From: Candidatus Altarchaeales archaeon
GTDB lineage: Archaea; Altiarchaeota; Altiarchaeia; IMC4; QMZM01
Length of the DNA stretch: 8,033 nucleotides
Direction of reading: 5' to 3'
Assembly: GCA_003663045.1 (NCBI GenBank)
Contig: QMZG01000054.1
Location: forward strand, 1 to 8,033
The notes below the pieces were generated by a model. It was given only the letters and a program-made list of their open reading frames with translations, did no database searches and had not been told where the DNA came from. The first letter of the stretch is position 1. The number at the start of each line of letters is the position of its first letter. Shown piece after piece: positions 1 through 6,094 of the stretch. A program made the position numbers and the translations under genes.

Positions 1-48
1 GCTAAAGGAATCTGGAGAATCGTTGATAAGGAAAAATTAGAAGGTTAA
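1..48 (+). CDS. C-terminal end of an upstream gene (partial)
   Basis: Frame 1 is open from the window edge to a TAA at 46-48 and encodes 15 residues, AKGIWRIVDKEKLEG. It is followed by a very AT-rich spacer with TATA-like boxes, as expected after a gene end. The residues look like ordinary soluble-protein sequence, but the fragment is too short to assign a family. An open frame this short could also be chance. Confidence 0.5.
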   Translation, partial: AKGIWRIVDKEKLEG

Positions 49-80
49 TAAAAATAAAGAAATAATATTAAATTTATTAA

Positions 81-110
81 ATTATATAAGAGATAATTAT
101 ATAAGATAAA
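81..110 (+). promoter_or_regulatory. Duplicated TATA-like promoter box ahead of the metallo-hydrolase
   Basis: The 11-base sequence attatataaga occurs at 81-91 and again at 96-106, a direct repeat with a 15-base period. The second copy lies about 26 bases before an expected transcription start near 127, which would give a leader of about 20 bases before the ATG at 146. The first copy could be a second box or a regulator site. The same ttatataag core recurs at 2230-2238. Promoter assignment rests on position and base composition only. Confidence 0.55.
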
Positions 111-145
111 TACTAAATTTAGAAGTAATTCGGAAGTACATCAAA

Positions 146-784
146 ATGAAGATTAGATGGCTGGGGCATGCGTCATTCGAGATCGAAACCGCAGGCAAGG
201 TTATCTACTTAGATCCTTACATCATTCCAAAAGATGCTAAGAATGCGGATTTAATTCTTGTCTCTCATGATCATTATGATCACTGTGATACCGAAAATAT
301 TGAAAAAATAAAAAGAGACAAAACCCTAATACTGACCACTGAAGGGGCGGCCAAGAGAATTTCTGGTAATGTAAAGGTCGTGAATCCAGGGGATGAGGTT
401 GATTTTGATGGAATTAAAGTCGGGGCAATTCCCGCCTATAATATAGGGAAACCATTTCATCCAAAGGGAGCTGGGTTGGGATTTATTCTAGAATCAGATG
501 GGAAGAAGGTATATCATGCTGGCGACACGGACATCATTCCCGAAATGGAGGAGTTAGAGGAGATTACTGTGGCTTTATTGCCCATTGGTGGAACTTACAC
601 CATGGATGTTAAAGAAGCCGTAGAAGCGGCAAAGATGATCAATCCCAGGATAGCTGTTCCCATGCATTATGGTAAAATAGTAGGTTCTAAAAAAGATGCA
701 CTAGAATTCAAGAGATTAGTAGAAAAGGAGACATACACTATAAAGGTAGTGATATTAGAGGGTAAAGGAACTCTTGAGATTTGA
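146..784 (+). CDS. UPF0173-type metal-dependent hydrolase, metallo-beta-lactamase fold
   Basis: A 212-residue soluble protein with the layout of the UPF0173/YtkL-like branch of the metallo-beta-lactamase superfamily. The N-terminus MKIRWLGHASF is the usual family start. The metal-binding HxHxDH motif is HDHYDH at residues 41-46. Further ligand candidates are H124 and D127 in HAGDTD, and H174 in PMHYG. These positions fit a two-metal hydrolase, and the length is normal and complete. The physiological substrate of the family is not established, so no pathway is assigned. The gene stands alone and meets rtcB tail to tail across 15 bases. A weak purine stretch (ggaag, 132-136) precedes the ATG, and the promoter boxes at 81-106 fit a short leader. 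Confidence 0.93.
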   Translation: MKIRWLGHASFEIETAGKVIYLDPYIIPKDAKNADLILVSHDHYDHCDTENIEKIKRDKTLILTTEGAAKRISGNVKVVNPGDEVDFDGIKVGAIPAYNIGKPFHPKGAGLGFILESDGKKVYHAGDTDIIPEMEELEEITVALLPIGGTYTMDVKEAVEAAKMINPRIAVPMHYGKIVGSKKDALEFKRLVEKETYTIKVVILEGKGTLEI

Positions 785-799
785 TCGATTAAAAAGGAT

Positions 800-2224
800 C
801 TAACCCTTCGCCACCCCCAGGGGAACAACCCTTGCAACCGCTTTAGAAATACTACTCATTTCAACGCTTCTAATTACTTCATCTATATCCTTGTAGGCTT
901 CAGAGGCCTCCTCCGCAAGTATCTTCGGATGCGTTGCCCTCACAACCTGTCCCTTTCCCTCCAATTTTCTCTGTATATCCGTCCCTCTGAACCTCCTGAT
1001 TGCACCATGCCTAGAGATTATCCTGCCGGCACCGTGACACGTGCTCCCCCAGGTTTCCTCCATCGCCTTCTCCGTTCCAATCAGGACATAGCTTGCGGTC
1101 CCCATATCACCCGGGATTATGACGGGTTGGCCGACACCCCTATAGGCCCGGGGGATCTCCCTCCTTCCGGCTGGAAACGCCCTCGTTGCCCCCTTTCTAT
1201 GAACGCATAACTCTCTTTTCTTATCATCAATCCTGTGTTCTTCAAATTTTGCAATGTTGTGGCAGACATCATAGATCAATTTAAGCTCGCAATCCTCCTT
1301 GAATACCTCCCTGAAGCTCTCTCTCACCCAATAGGTTATGATCTCTCTATTACAGAAGGCATAATTCACACCACAGTACATCGCGGAGAAATACTTCCTT
1401 GCTTCTTTTGAATCTAGCGGTGCACACGCCAGCTCTTTATCCGGGAGTTTTATCCCATATTTGTGGGCCGCAGAGAGCATTACCTTTATGTACTCATCTG
1501 CAATCTGATGCCCGAATCCTCTACTCCCCGTATGTATCATCACAACTATCTGATTTTCTGATAAGATTCCAAAGTTCTTGGCAATCTTGTTATCATAGAT
1601 CTTATCGACCTTCTGTACCTCAAGAAAGTGATTTCCCGCACCCAAAGTACCAAGTTGCGGCCTTCCCCTCTTTTTTGCCTTTTTACTCACATTCTGAGGG
1701 TCTGCACCCTTGATGCACCCATTCTCCTCCATGTGCTCTAGGTCCTCATCATAACCGAGACCTTGCTCAACCGCCCATCTGGCGCCCTTTAAGGCCACCC
1801 GATCCAATTCTGCCTCGGTGATCCTCAATTTACCCTCCACGCCAACGCCGGATGGGACATTTGTGAACAATTTATCAACCAGGTTTTTTAATTTGGGTCT
1901 CACGTCCTTTTCCATTAGATCGGTCGTCAGGAGCCTGACGCCGCAGTTGATATCATATCCTACCCCACCAGGGCTGATGACACCCTCTTCGAGATCAAAT
2001 GCTGCAACGCCACCGATAGGGAATCCGTAACCATAATGACCATCCGGCATCACCAGGCTTGCTTTCTGTATCCCCGGAAGTTGAGCAACATTTACGGCCT
2101 GTTTAAAGACACCCTCCTCCATTCCATTAAATAACTTCTCGGTGGCATAGACCCTAACGGGGACATCTATCTTCGGATCCTTAAACTCCCAAACCCCGGG
2201 TCTTATCTGTTTCGCCTGCACCAT
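800..2224 (-). CDS. rtcB: RNA-splicing ligase RtcB (tRNA ligase)
   Basis: A 474-residue RtcB, close in length to archaeal enzymes without inteins. RtcB joins tRNA exon halves by ligating a 2',3'-cyclic phosphate or 3'-phosphate end to a 5'-OH, using GTP and Mn2+ through a guanylylated histidine. Motifs in order: LVMPDGHYGYGFPIGGVAAF (58-77); GYDINCGVR (89-97) with metal ligands D91 and C94; GNHFLEVQ (197-204) with H199; HTGSRG (231-236) with H231; H322 in the CHNIAK segment; HRKGATRAFP (342-351); and GSTCHGAGR (393-401) with the predicted guanylylated H397. The C-terminus GVAKG is typical. Catalytic motifs are uninterrupted, so no intein is present, although archaeal rtcB genes often carry one. 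The minus-strand start at 2224 has a plausible AT box about 30 bases upstream, suggesting a short or absent leader. Its usual partner archease is not in this window. Confidence 0.98.
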   Translation of the reverse strand: MVQAKQIRPGVWEFKDPKIDVPVRVYATEKLFNGMEEGVFKQAVNVAQLPGIQKASLVMPDGHYGYGFPIGGVAAFDLEEGVISPGGVGYDINCGVRLLTTDLMEKDVRPKLKNLVDKLFTNVPSGVGVEGKLRITEAELDRVALKGARWAVEQGLGYDEDLEHMEENGCIKGADPQNVSKKAKKRGRPQLGTLGAGNHFLEVQKVDKIYDNKIAKNFGILSENQIVVMIHTGSRGFGHQIADEYIKVMLSAAHKYGIKLPDKELACAPLDSKEARKYFSAMYCGVNYAFCNREIITYWVRESFREVFKEDCELKLIYDVCHNIAKFEEHRIDDKKRELCVHRKGATRAFPAGRREIPRAYRGVGQPVIIPGDMGTASYVLIGTEKAMEETWGSTCHGAGRIISRHGAIRRFRGTDIQRKLEGKGQVVRATHPKILAEEASEAYKDIDEVIRSVEMSSISKAVARVVPLGVAKG

Positions 2225-2228
2225 AATG

Positions 2229-2260
2229 GTTATATAAGATTACATCCTAAAATATTACAC
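2229..2260. promoter_or_regulatory. Divergent promoter region between rtcB and the membrane methyltransferase
   Basis: Only 57 bases separate the two divergent starts. On the + strand, ttatataag at 2230-2238 is a good TATA box for a start near 2260 and a leader of about 20 bases to the ATG at 2282. On the - strand, the AT-rich run around 2249-2259 lies 25-35 bases before the rtcB ATG and could direct a nearly leaderless transcript. The two promoters would overlap, so their use could be mutually exclusive. Inferred from sequence position only. Confidence 0.5.
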
Positions 2261-2281
2261 AGTAATTGATTTTTGATTAAA

Positions 2282-2938
2282 ATGGAGAAGAAGATTGAGA
2301 TAATCCTCATACTTGTAACAATTATATGTATAGTGTGCACCTATCTAAGCTTTGGTGTCCTGGGCTGGGCGGCTCTGGTTCTCATAGTATTTATACCATT
2401 AGATATACTCAGAACCCTGATCTTCGCGGTATTTAGGGAATGGGAAAGCTCCCTGAAGAAAGAGGATGATAAGAGATATATGCTCATTATCTTCGCTCTG
2501 TGGGCTATCCCGGCACTCCTGGTTTTATGCAATATAGACCTCTTCCTCGCAGAACGATTCGAGAATCCTCTCGCGCTAAGGGCACTGGGATTTATCCTCT
2601 CCATTGTTGGTGTGTCAATGCTTCTATACTCAATATACTCATTCGGTTTTCTGAGGACGGCGAGGATACCCGAGGTGTTTCCGGTTAAATACGAGAGAAA
2701 GCTGATAAAGGAAGGTATATACTCCATCATAAGACATCCGCTCTATCTGTCAGAGTTGTGCATCATCCTGGGAAACTTCCTGATAAGTGGCGTATTGAGC
2801 CTTCTATTATTATTTCTCATATGGATACTTATCCTACCCCACCTTCTTAGGTGGGAGGAAGAAAGGCTGATTCAGAGATTTGGAGAAGAATATATAGAAT
2901 ATAAGAGGAAGGTTGGAGGTATAATCCCAAAATTTTGA
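2282..2938 (+). CDS. Integral membrane methyltransferase, ICMT/PEMT-like
   Basis: A 218-residue, very hydrophobic protein with the C-terminal signature of the isoprenylcysteine carboxyl methyltransferase / phospholipid methyltransferase superfamily: GIYSIIRHPLYLSE (145-158), a long hydrophobic stretch (159-187), then EEERLIQRFGEEYIEYKRKV (192-211) and IIP near the end. In this family the RHP histidine region and the distal glutamates form the S-adenosylmethionine pocket. About five membrane segments are visible: roughly 6-26, 28-50, 67-88, 102-122, and 156-187 as a hairpin. The substrate (lipid, prenyl thiol or other) cannot be read from sequence. I start at the ATG at 2282; an in-frame TTG at 2273 would add three residues and is less likely. 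The gene is followed after 6 bases by the zinc-ribbon/V4R gene, so the two are probably co-transcribed. Confidence 0.9.
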   Translation: MEKKIEIILILVTIICIVCTYLSFGVLGWAALVLIVFIPLDILRTLIFAVFREWESSLKKEDDKRYMLIIFALWAIPALLVLCNIDLFLAERFENPLALRALGFILSIVGVSMLLYSIYSFGFLRTARIPEVFPVKYERKLIKEGIYSIIRHPLYLSELCIILGNFLISGVLSLLLLFLIWILILPHLLRWEEERLIQRFGEEYIEYKRKVGGIIPKF

Positions 2939-2944
2939 AGCAAT

Positions 2945-4201
2945 ATGGAATGTCCAATCTGTGGAGCTAAGATACGGAACGAAGATATGAAATGTCCCGC
3001 ATGCGGATTTAACTTAGAGCTAAAGGATGTGATCGGAACCCTGAAGAGGGTAGACTACTTAATCGAGCGGGGGAGGGGTGGAAGGTTCCTTTACTCAAAT
3101 TTCAATGCGATGCGGGCCATGTCCGTTATGGCATTCGAGAAGATGAGACCTATCCGCCCGATACTGGGAGACAGGGTTCATGTCACATTTCCAGTGTTGA
3201 GATTTCTGTCAATGGTCAGCCTCTACCCCCAGTTCGCATACGATTTCTACAGGCTGGGGAAGCTCCTGGGCTATTACGGGGTAGAGGGTCTCCCAACTGG
3301 TGTGTTCAGGCGTTTAAGCTCCATACTAAAGGGATCCGAGACCGAGATGCTCAAGAGCAGAATACTTCAGAATATACTGATTAATGGATGGAAAAGGGTT
3401 GGAGGGGGCATTCTAGAGTTCATAGACTTCGATGAACGCAAAGGAAGACTCAGATACATGCTATTGAAGAGCGCCATATTTCCACCGGGAAAGAGACTCA
3501 GCCATCCAGCCTGCTTCATTCAAATGGGTGCCCTTTGCGGCATAATTGAAGCGGTATCGGGAAAGTTCTGTGAGGGGATAGAAACAAAATGTGCGGGTAT
3601 GGGCGACCCATACTGCGAATTTGAGCTCTACCTTCGAGATGAGATGGGGCACCCAGGGTTTGAGTTGATAGGTAAGGAGCAATTTAAGATGTCAATGGAC
3701 TTCATTATCAACGAGTTGATAGAAGAGAGGAAGGACATTAGGAAGGATGCAGGAGACTATATCCATATATCGGTAGATCAAGCTTTAAATTATATGATAC
3801 TATCCCTCTCTAAGGGCCACGTGGTATTATCCAGGTGGTCCGGGAGGCTGGTCGGAGAAAGGATGATTGAATTAAAGGGAATAGGAAATATATTTGATGC
3901 ACTGGATTATCTTAGCACATTGTTCCAGAATCTGAAGGTTGGAATAATGGAAAAGGAACTCCTGCCAGATGTTATCGGGGTTAAGATTGAGGAATCGGTA
4001 TACTCCTCCGGGGTCAAGAATATTAATATGAAACTATGCACCTTCATAGCAGGTATCCTGGAGGGTGCGCTGCATAGATCCTCAAGGGAGGATTGGGTGG
4101 TAAAAGAGACAAAATGCATTGCAAATGGTGATGAATATTGTGAATTCGAGTGCAGGACCAGTGACCCCGATGCCCTGAAAAAAATGCTCTTAGGATCTTA
4201 G
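2945..4201 (+). CDS. Zinc-ribbon protein with two V4R domains
   Basis: A 418-residue soluble protein. It opens with a four-cysteine zinc ribbon (C3, C6, C17, C20). Two related modules follow, each ending in the V4R signature: ETKCAGMGDPYCEFEL (213-228) and ETKCIANGDEYCEFEC (388-403), with paired cysteines C216/C224 and C391/C399. The first V4R domain spans about 92-228. The second spans about 280-403, after a charged helical linker around 245-270. V4R (4-vinyl reductase) domains are known as small-molecule, often hydrophobic-ligand, sensors in bacterial regulators and share a fold with TRAPP Bet3. No catalytic or DNA-binding domain is visible, so a sensor, scaffold or ligand-carrier role is inference. 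The gene sits 6 bases after the membrane methyltransferase and lacks a clear Shine-Dalgarno. Its TAG overlaps the stop of taw3 on the other strand. Confidence 0.9.
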   Translation: MECPICGAKIRNEDMKCPACGFNLELKDVIGTLKRVDYLIERGRGGRFLYSNFNAMRAMSVMAFEKMRPIRPILGDRVHVTFPVLRFLSMVSLYPQFAYDFYRLGKLLGYYGVEGLPTGVFRRLSSILKGSETEMLKSRILQNILINGWKRVGGGILEFIDFDERKGRLRYMLLKSAIFPPGKRLSHPACFIQMGALCGIIEAVSGKFCEGIETKCAGMGDPYCEFELYLRDEMGHPGFELIGKEQFKMSMDFIINELIEERKDIRKDAGDYIHISVDQALNYMILSLSKGHVVLSRWSGRLVGERMIELKGIGNIFDALDYLSTLFQNLKVGIMEKELLPDVIGVKIEESVYSSGVKNINMKLCTFIAGILEGALHRSSREDWVVKETKCIANGDEYCEFECRTSDPDALKKMLLGS

Positions 4202-4779
4202 GATAGCTCATTCAAAAGAGCATTCTCTAATCTCTTTAACCTTCTTCTGCCCTTCTCAAACTGTTTATTTGCCAATTCTATCAGGTATCTGATATATTCT
4301 CTATCAACCAAAAAGATTCCATCCCGTACCAGTGGTGTGTCTATCCTCTCGGTACTGCAGATCTCAACCATGTTCCTCCCTTCTTTCAAGGCCATGATTC
4401 CCGCCCTCTTGAATCCCGAATTCCTCGCTATCCTCAGAATCTCTGCAGCGCCGTCCAGTTCTCTTGCCACTATATGCAGAATTGCAGGTTCATACTTAAA
4501 CCAGATCAAACCATTATCTGGAATTTCCTCTAATGCCATAATAACCTCATCAAATTCGACCCGTCTGTGCCACTTACCCAGCCAATTGTTATCCCTCTTC
4601 GATCCCACATCGTGGAGAAGGCAGATCCTGCCAGAGCAACTCGAGGTCGTATAAAAATCGGGCAGGGAATTTATGAAATCTAACAGTGAGAGTATCTCCA
4701 AGTCCACCTCTTCGTTCTTCTTTGCCCTTTCAAGCTTTCTCATGGAGTTCTCCTTCTGCTGAAGAAACCTCGAGTCCAT
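4198..4779 (-). CDS. taw3: tRNA-Phe wybutosine-pathway methyltransferase Taw3/TYW3
   Basis: A 193-residue complete Taw3/TYW3. The enzyme uses S-adenosylmethionine to methylate N4 of the tricyclic wyosine-type base at position 37 of tRNA-Phe (yW-86 to yW-72), after Taw1 and Taw2. Family motifs are clear: FYTTSSCSGRI (42-52), SKRDNNWLGKWHR (60-72), IWFKYEPAILHI (92-103), then the GFKRAGIM segment (122-129) and the VEICSTERIDTPL segment (138-150). Wybutosine enzymes occur only in archaea and eukaryotes, which supports an archaeal origin. The ATG at 4779 fits a TATA-like box at 4803-4811 with a leaderless transcript; an internal ATG at 4743 is possible. The start codon lies inside a 16-bp tandem duplication. 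The 3' end overlaps the convergent V4R gene by 4 bases. No other wybutosine genes are nearby. Confidence 0.95.
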   Translation of the reverse strand: MDSRFLQQKENSMRKLERAKKNEEVDLEILSLLDFINSLPDFYTTSSCSGRICLLHDVGSKRDNNWLGKWHRRVEFDEVIMALEEIPDNGLIWFKYEPAILHIVARELDGAAEILRIARNSGFKRAGIMALKEGRNMVEICSTERIDTPLVRDGIFLVDREYIRYLIELANKQFEKGRRRLKRLENALLNELS

Positions 4780-4806
4780 TTGTTTTAAATTCCATTTGTT
4801 TTAAAT
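4775..4806. repeat. Perfect 16-bp tandem duplication over the taw3 start codon
   Basis: The unit tccatttgttttaaat occurs twice back to back, at 4775-4790 and 4791-4806, with no mismatch. Each copy carries a minus-strand ATG: the taw3 start at 4779-4777 and an extra ATG at 4795-4793. Sixteen is not a multiple of three, so the upstream ATG is out of frame. It opens a 21-codon frame that overlaps the beginning of taw3. The duplication also lengthens the AT-rich divergent promoter. Confidence 0.9.
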
Positions 4807-4811
4807 TTATA
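4800..4811. promoter_or_regulatory. AT box possibly serving both taw3 and the divergent membrane-protein gene
   Basis: The segment ttttaaatttat is nearly symmetric. It lies about 27 bases before the taw3 ATG on the minus strand and about 33 bases before the ATG at 4839 on the plus strand. One central box, or two overlapping ones, could therefore place starts close to both ATGs with little or no leader. There are only 59 bases between the genes, so both promoters must lie here. Assignment rests on spacing. Confidence 0.45.
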
Positions 4812-4838
4812 GTTCCAATTACTAAGAATTCTCAGAAA

Positions 4839-5702
4839 ATGACGGAAAAGGAAACTGGAGTGGAAAATGGAAAAGTAGACAAGACCGTCGTGATAGTTAT
4901 AATCCTTTTTGGAATTGTGGTAATGGCTGGAATCTATCTATACAAACAATCCAAACAACCGGCTACCTATCCGTACACGTTAACGGTAGCGGGTGTTAAC
5001 GTCTATTCCAAGATTCCAATTTCAGAATTTCAAAACAAGAAGAGGGTATTCCTATTTGAAACTCAGGATAAGATAGCAACCACATGTAATTTCGAGATAT
5101 CTGCCGTCTCCACACCAGATAGGGAAGGCTACAAGATCCATATGGAAAGAAAACCGGTGGGGATTTACCTAGATAAAAATTCTGCCCATATACTGGGAGA
5201 GACCGATGAGGAACTTCTTAAAGCATGTCATGCCTTTCTCTGCCTCAGGGAGGGAATGGAATGTCCAGAAAATTTGATGGAGATTCGGGATATTGTTTTA
5301 AATAGCAAGAATCTGATCATAGTTCGAGATAGCAGGTTAGGCAGTTCGGGGATAATGGGGCACACAGAACTATTGGGCGTACTGGGCTATATCCAAGCAC
5401 AGATCCTAAACACCGAGGGTATGAATGTGTGGATCTATCCCTTTGTGGTGGATGTGCAAACAAACCTCTGTACATTACAGCCTTTCAGTAATGCAATCCA
5501 GACCCTGAATATTACGGATAATACTACAGAATGCAAAATGAATTCGGGTATCTTTCTAATTCGTTCAAAGGAAAATGGGATATGGATTGAAGGTAAGAGG
5601 GTGTTTATCTCTGGTGACGATGAACATATTCGCATAGGATCGATTATCGTTAGAGACATCTTATCTCCAGAATGGATTCGGGTTTATTATGGATTAGAAT
5701 AA
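4839..5702 (+). CDS. Unrecognised single-pass membrane-anchored protein
   Basis: A 287-residue protein that I do not recognise. A short charged N-terminus (1-16) precedes one strongly hydrophobic helix (about 17-35, VVIVIILFGIVVMAGIYLY). A largely beta-looking domain of about 250 residues follows, probably outside the membrane. That domain has six cysteines (C83, C130, C135, C142, C211, C232); three cluster in ACHAFLCLREGMEC (129-142). An even number of cysteines in an outer domain could mean disulfides or metal binding. An N-glycosylation sequon is visible at NITDN (224-228). The frame stays open back to an ATG at 4686, but that part runs antisense to taw3. The ATG at 4839 follows the divergent promoter with a short leader and gives a sensible membrane-protein start. 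Function is unknown. Confidence 0.82.
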   Translation: MTEKETGVENGKVDKTVVIVIILFGIVVMAGIYLYKQSKQPATYPYTLTVAGVNVYSKIPISEFQNKKRVFLFETQDKIATTCNFEISAVSTPDREGYKIHMERKPVGIYLDKNSAHILGETDEELLKACHAFLCLREGMECPENLMEIRDIVLNSKNLIIVRDSRLGSSGIMGHTELLGVLGYIQAQILNTEGMNVWIYPFVVDVQTNLCTLQPFSNAIQTLNITDNTTECKMNSGIFLIRSKENGIWIEGKRVFISGDDEHIRIGSIIVRDILSPEWIRVYYGLE

Positions 5703-5711
5703 CCCTATGAA

Positions 5712-5753
5712 TCCTTTTTATCTTTTCTATCCTAAATAACATTCTAGAGGTGG
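5712..5753 (+). promoter_or_regulatory. Promoter and strong Shine-Dalgarno of the small basic protein
   Basis: A TATA-like ctttttatc around 5713-5721 lies about 27 bases before a possible transcription start near 5745. The stretch gaggtgg at 5747-5753 matches the archaeal anti-Shine-Dalgarno very well, and gaggtg ends 5 bases before the ATG at 5758. It is one of the two clearest ribosome binding sites in the window (the other precedes L12) and fixes the start. The T-rich run could also help terminate the preceding gene. Confidence 0.6.
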
Positions 5754-5757
5754 AAAA

Positions 5758-6060
5758 ATGACAAAAAGGAAAGATCCCAAGCCGAAGATAATTGGTATAC
5801 ATAATAAGGCATATGAGATTATTGGAGAGAACAGATTCACGGCCAGGATTTTTGAAGCCATTATGGCTCGAGGCCCGATAATTATGGACGCGTTGGACAA
5901 GGCCAGGATTGCATCCTTTACTAAGGAAAAGGAAGAGACTGAGAAGCCGGTCTATAAGCATACCATCCTCCTTGGCAAGGACGATGAAGGACACAACCTC
6001 AGAGCAAGTGTTTCGGTATTCTCAAATTCTGTAGTGGTTCAGACATTGAGAGAGATATAA
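5758..6060 (+). CDS. Small basic protein, possibly Alba-like
   Basis: A 100-residue protein that begins with a lysine-rich tail (MTKRKDPKPK) after a strong Shine-Dalgarno, which suggests high expression. A helix-rich first half follows, then a charged linker (KEKEETEK, 56-63), and two probable beta strands (VYKHTILLGK 65-74, LRASVSVF 81-88). The segment ARGPIIMDALDKARIASF (37-54) loosely resembles the ARGRAI...AVD...R..F stretch of the chromatin/RNA-binding protein Alba. The distance from the N-terminal IIG and the two-strand end are also roughly Alba-like. The match is weak and the usual beta strand before ARG is not obvious, so I call a possible small nucleic-acid-binding protein and nothing firmer. 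It stands alone; the putative RNA gene begins about 35 bases downstream. Confidence 0.82.
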   Translation: MTKRKDPKPKIIGIHNKAYEIIGENRFTARIFEAIMARGPIIMDALDKARIASFTKEKEETEKPVYKHTILLGKDDEGHNLRASVSVFSNSVVVQTLREI

Positions 6061-6066
6061 AAGCGA

Positions 6067-6076
6067 TTTATAAAAA
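6067..6076 (+). promoter_or_regulatory. TATA box of the putative H/ACA RNA
   Basis: tttataaaaa lies 6 bases after the preceding stop codon and is a classic archaeal TATA box. Its centre is about 24-26 bases before 6095-6098, exactly where the first stem of the putative RNA begins. No ORF starts at that distance, so the box points to a non-coding transcript. The following protein, L12, has its own box at about 6303-6310. Confidence 0.6.
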
Positions 6077-6094
6077 TTCAATCTATGTTGATAA

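Noticed and set aside
929..2030. Plus-strand open frames opposite rtcB (around 929-1210, 1399-1713, 1818-2030)
   Set aside because: They are shadows of the strongly conserved rtcB coding strand, with no start signals and no family resemblance.
800..2224. Intein inside rtcB
   Set aside because: The catalytic motifs follow each other without interruption and the length is that of an intein-free enzyme.
2341..2730. Long minus-strand frame opposite the membrane methyltransferase
   Set aside because: It is antisense to a clear ICMT/PEMT family protein and has unlikely composition and no promoter or ribosome site.
4686..4838. N-terminal extension of the membrane-anchored protein up to an ATG at 4686
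   Set aside because: The extra 51 codons run antisense to the conserved taw3 N-terminus, cross the divergent promoter and encode low-complexity residues. The start at 4839 fits the promoter and the membrane helix.
5650..5994. Minus-strand frame across the 5704-5757 spacer and the small basic gene
   Set aside because: It crosses a promoter and a strong Shine-Dalgarno on the other strand and shows no recognisable domain.
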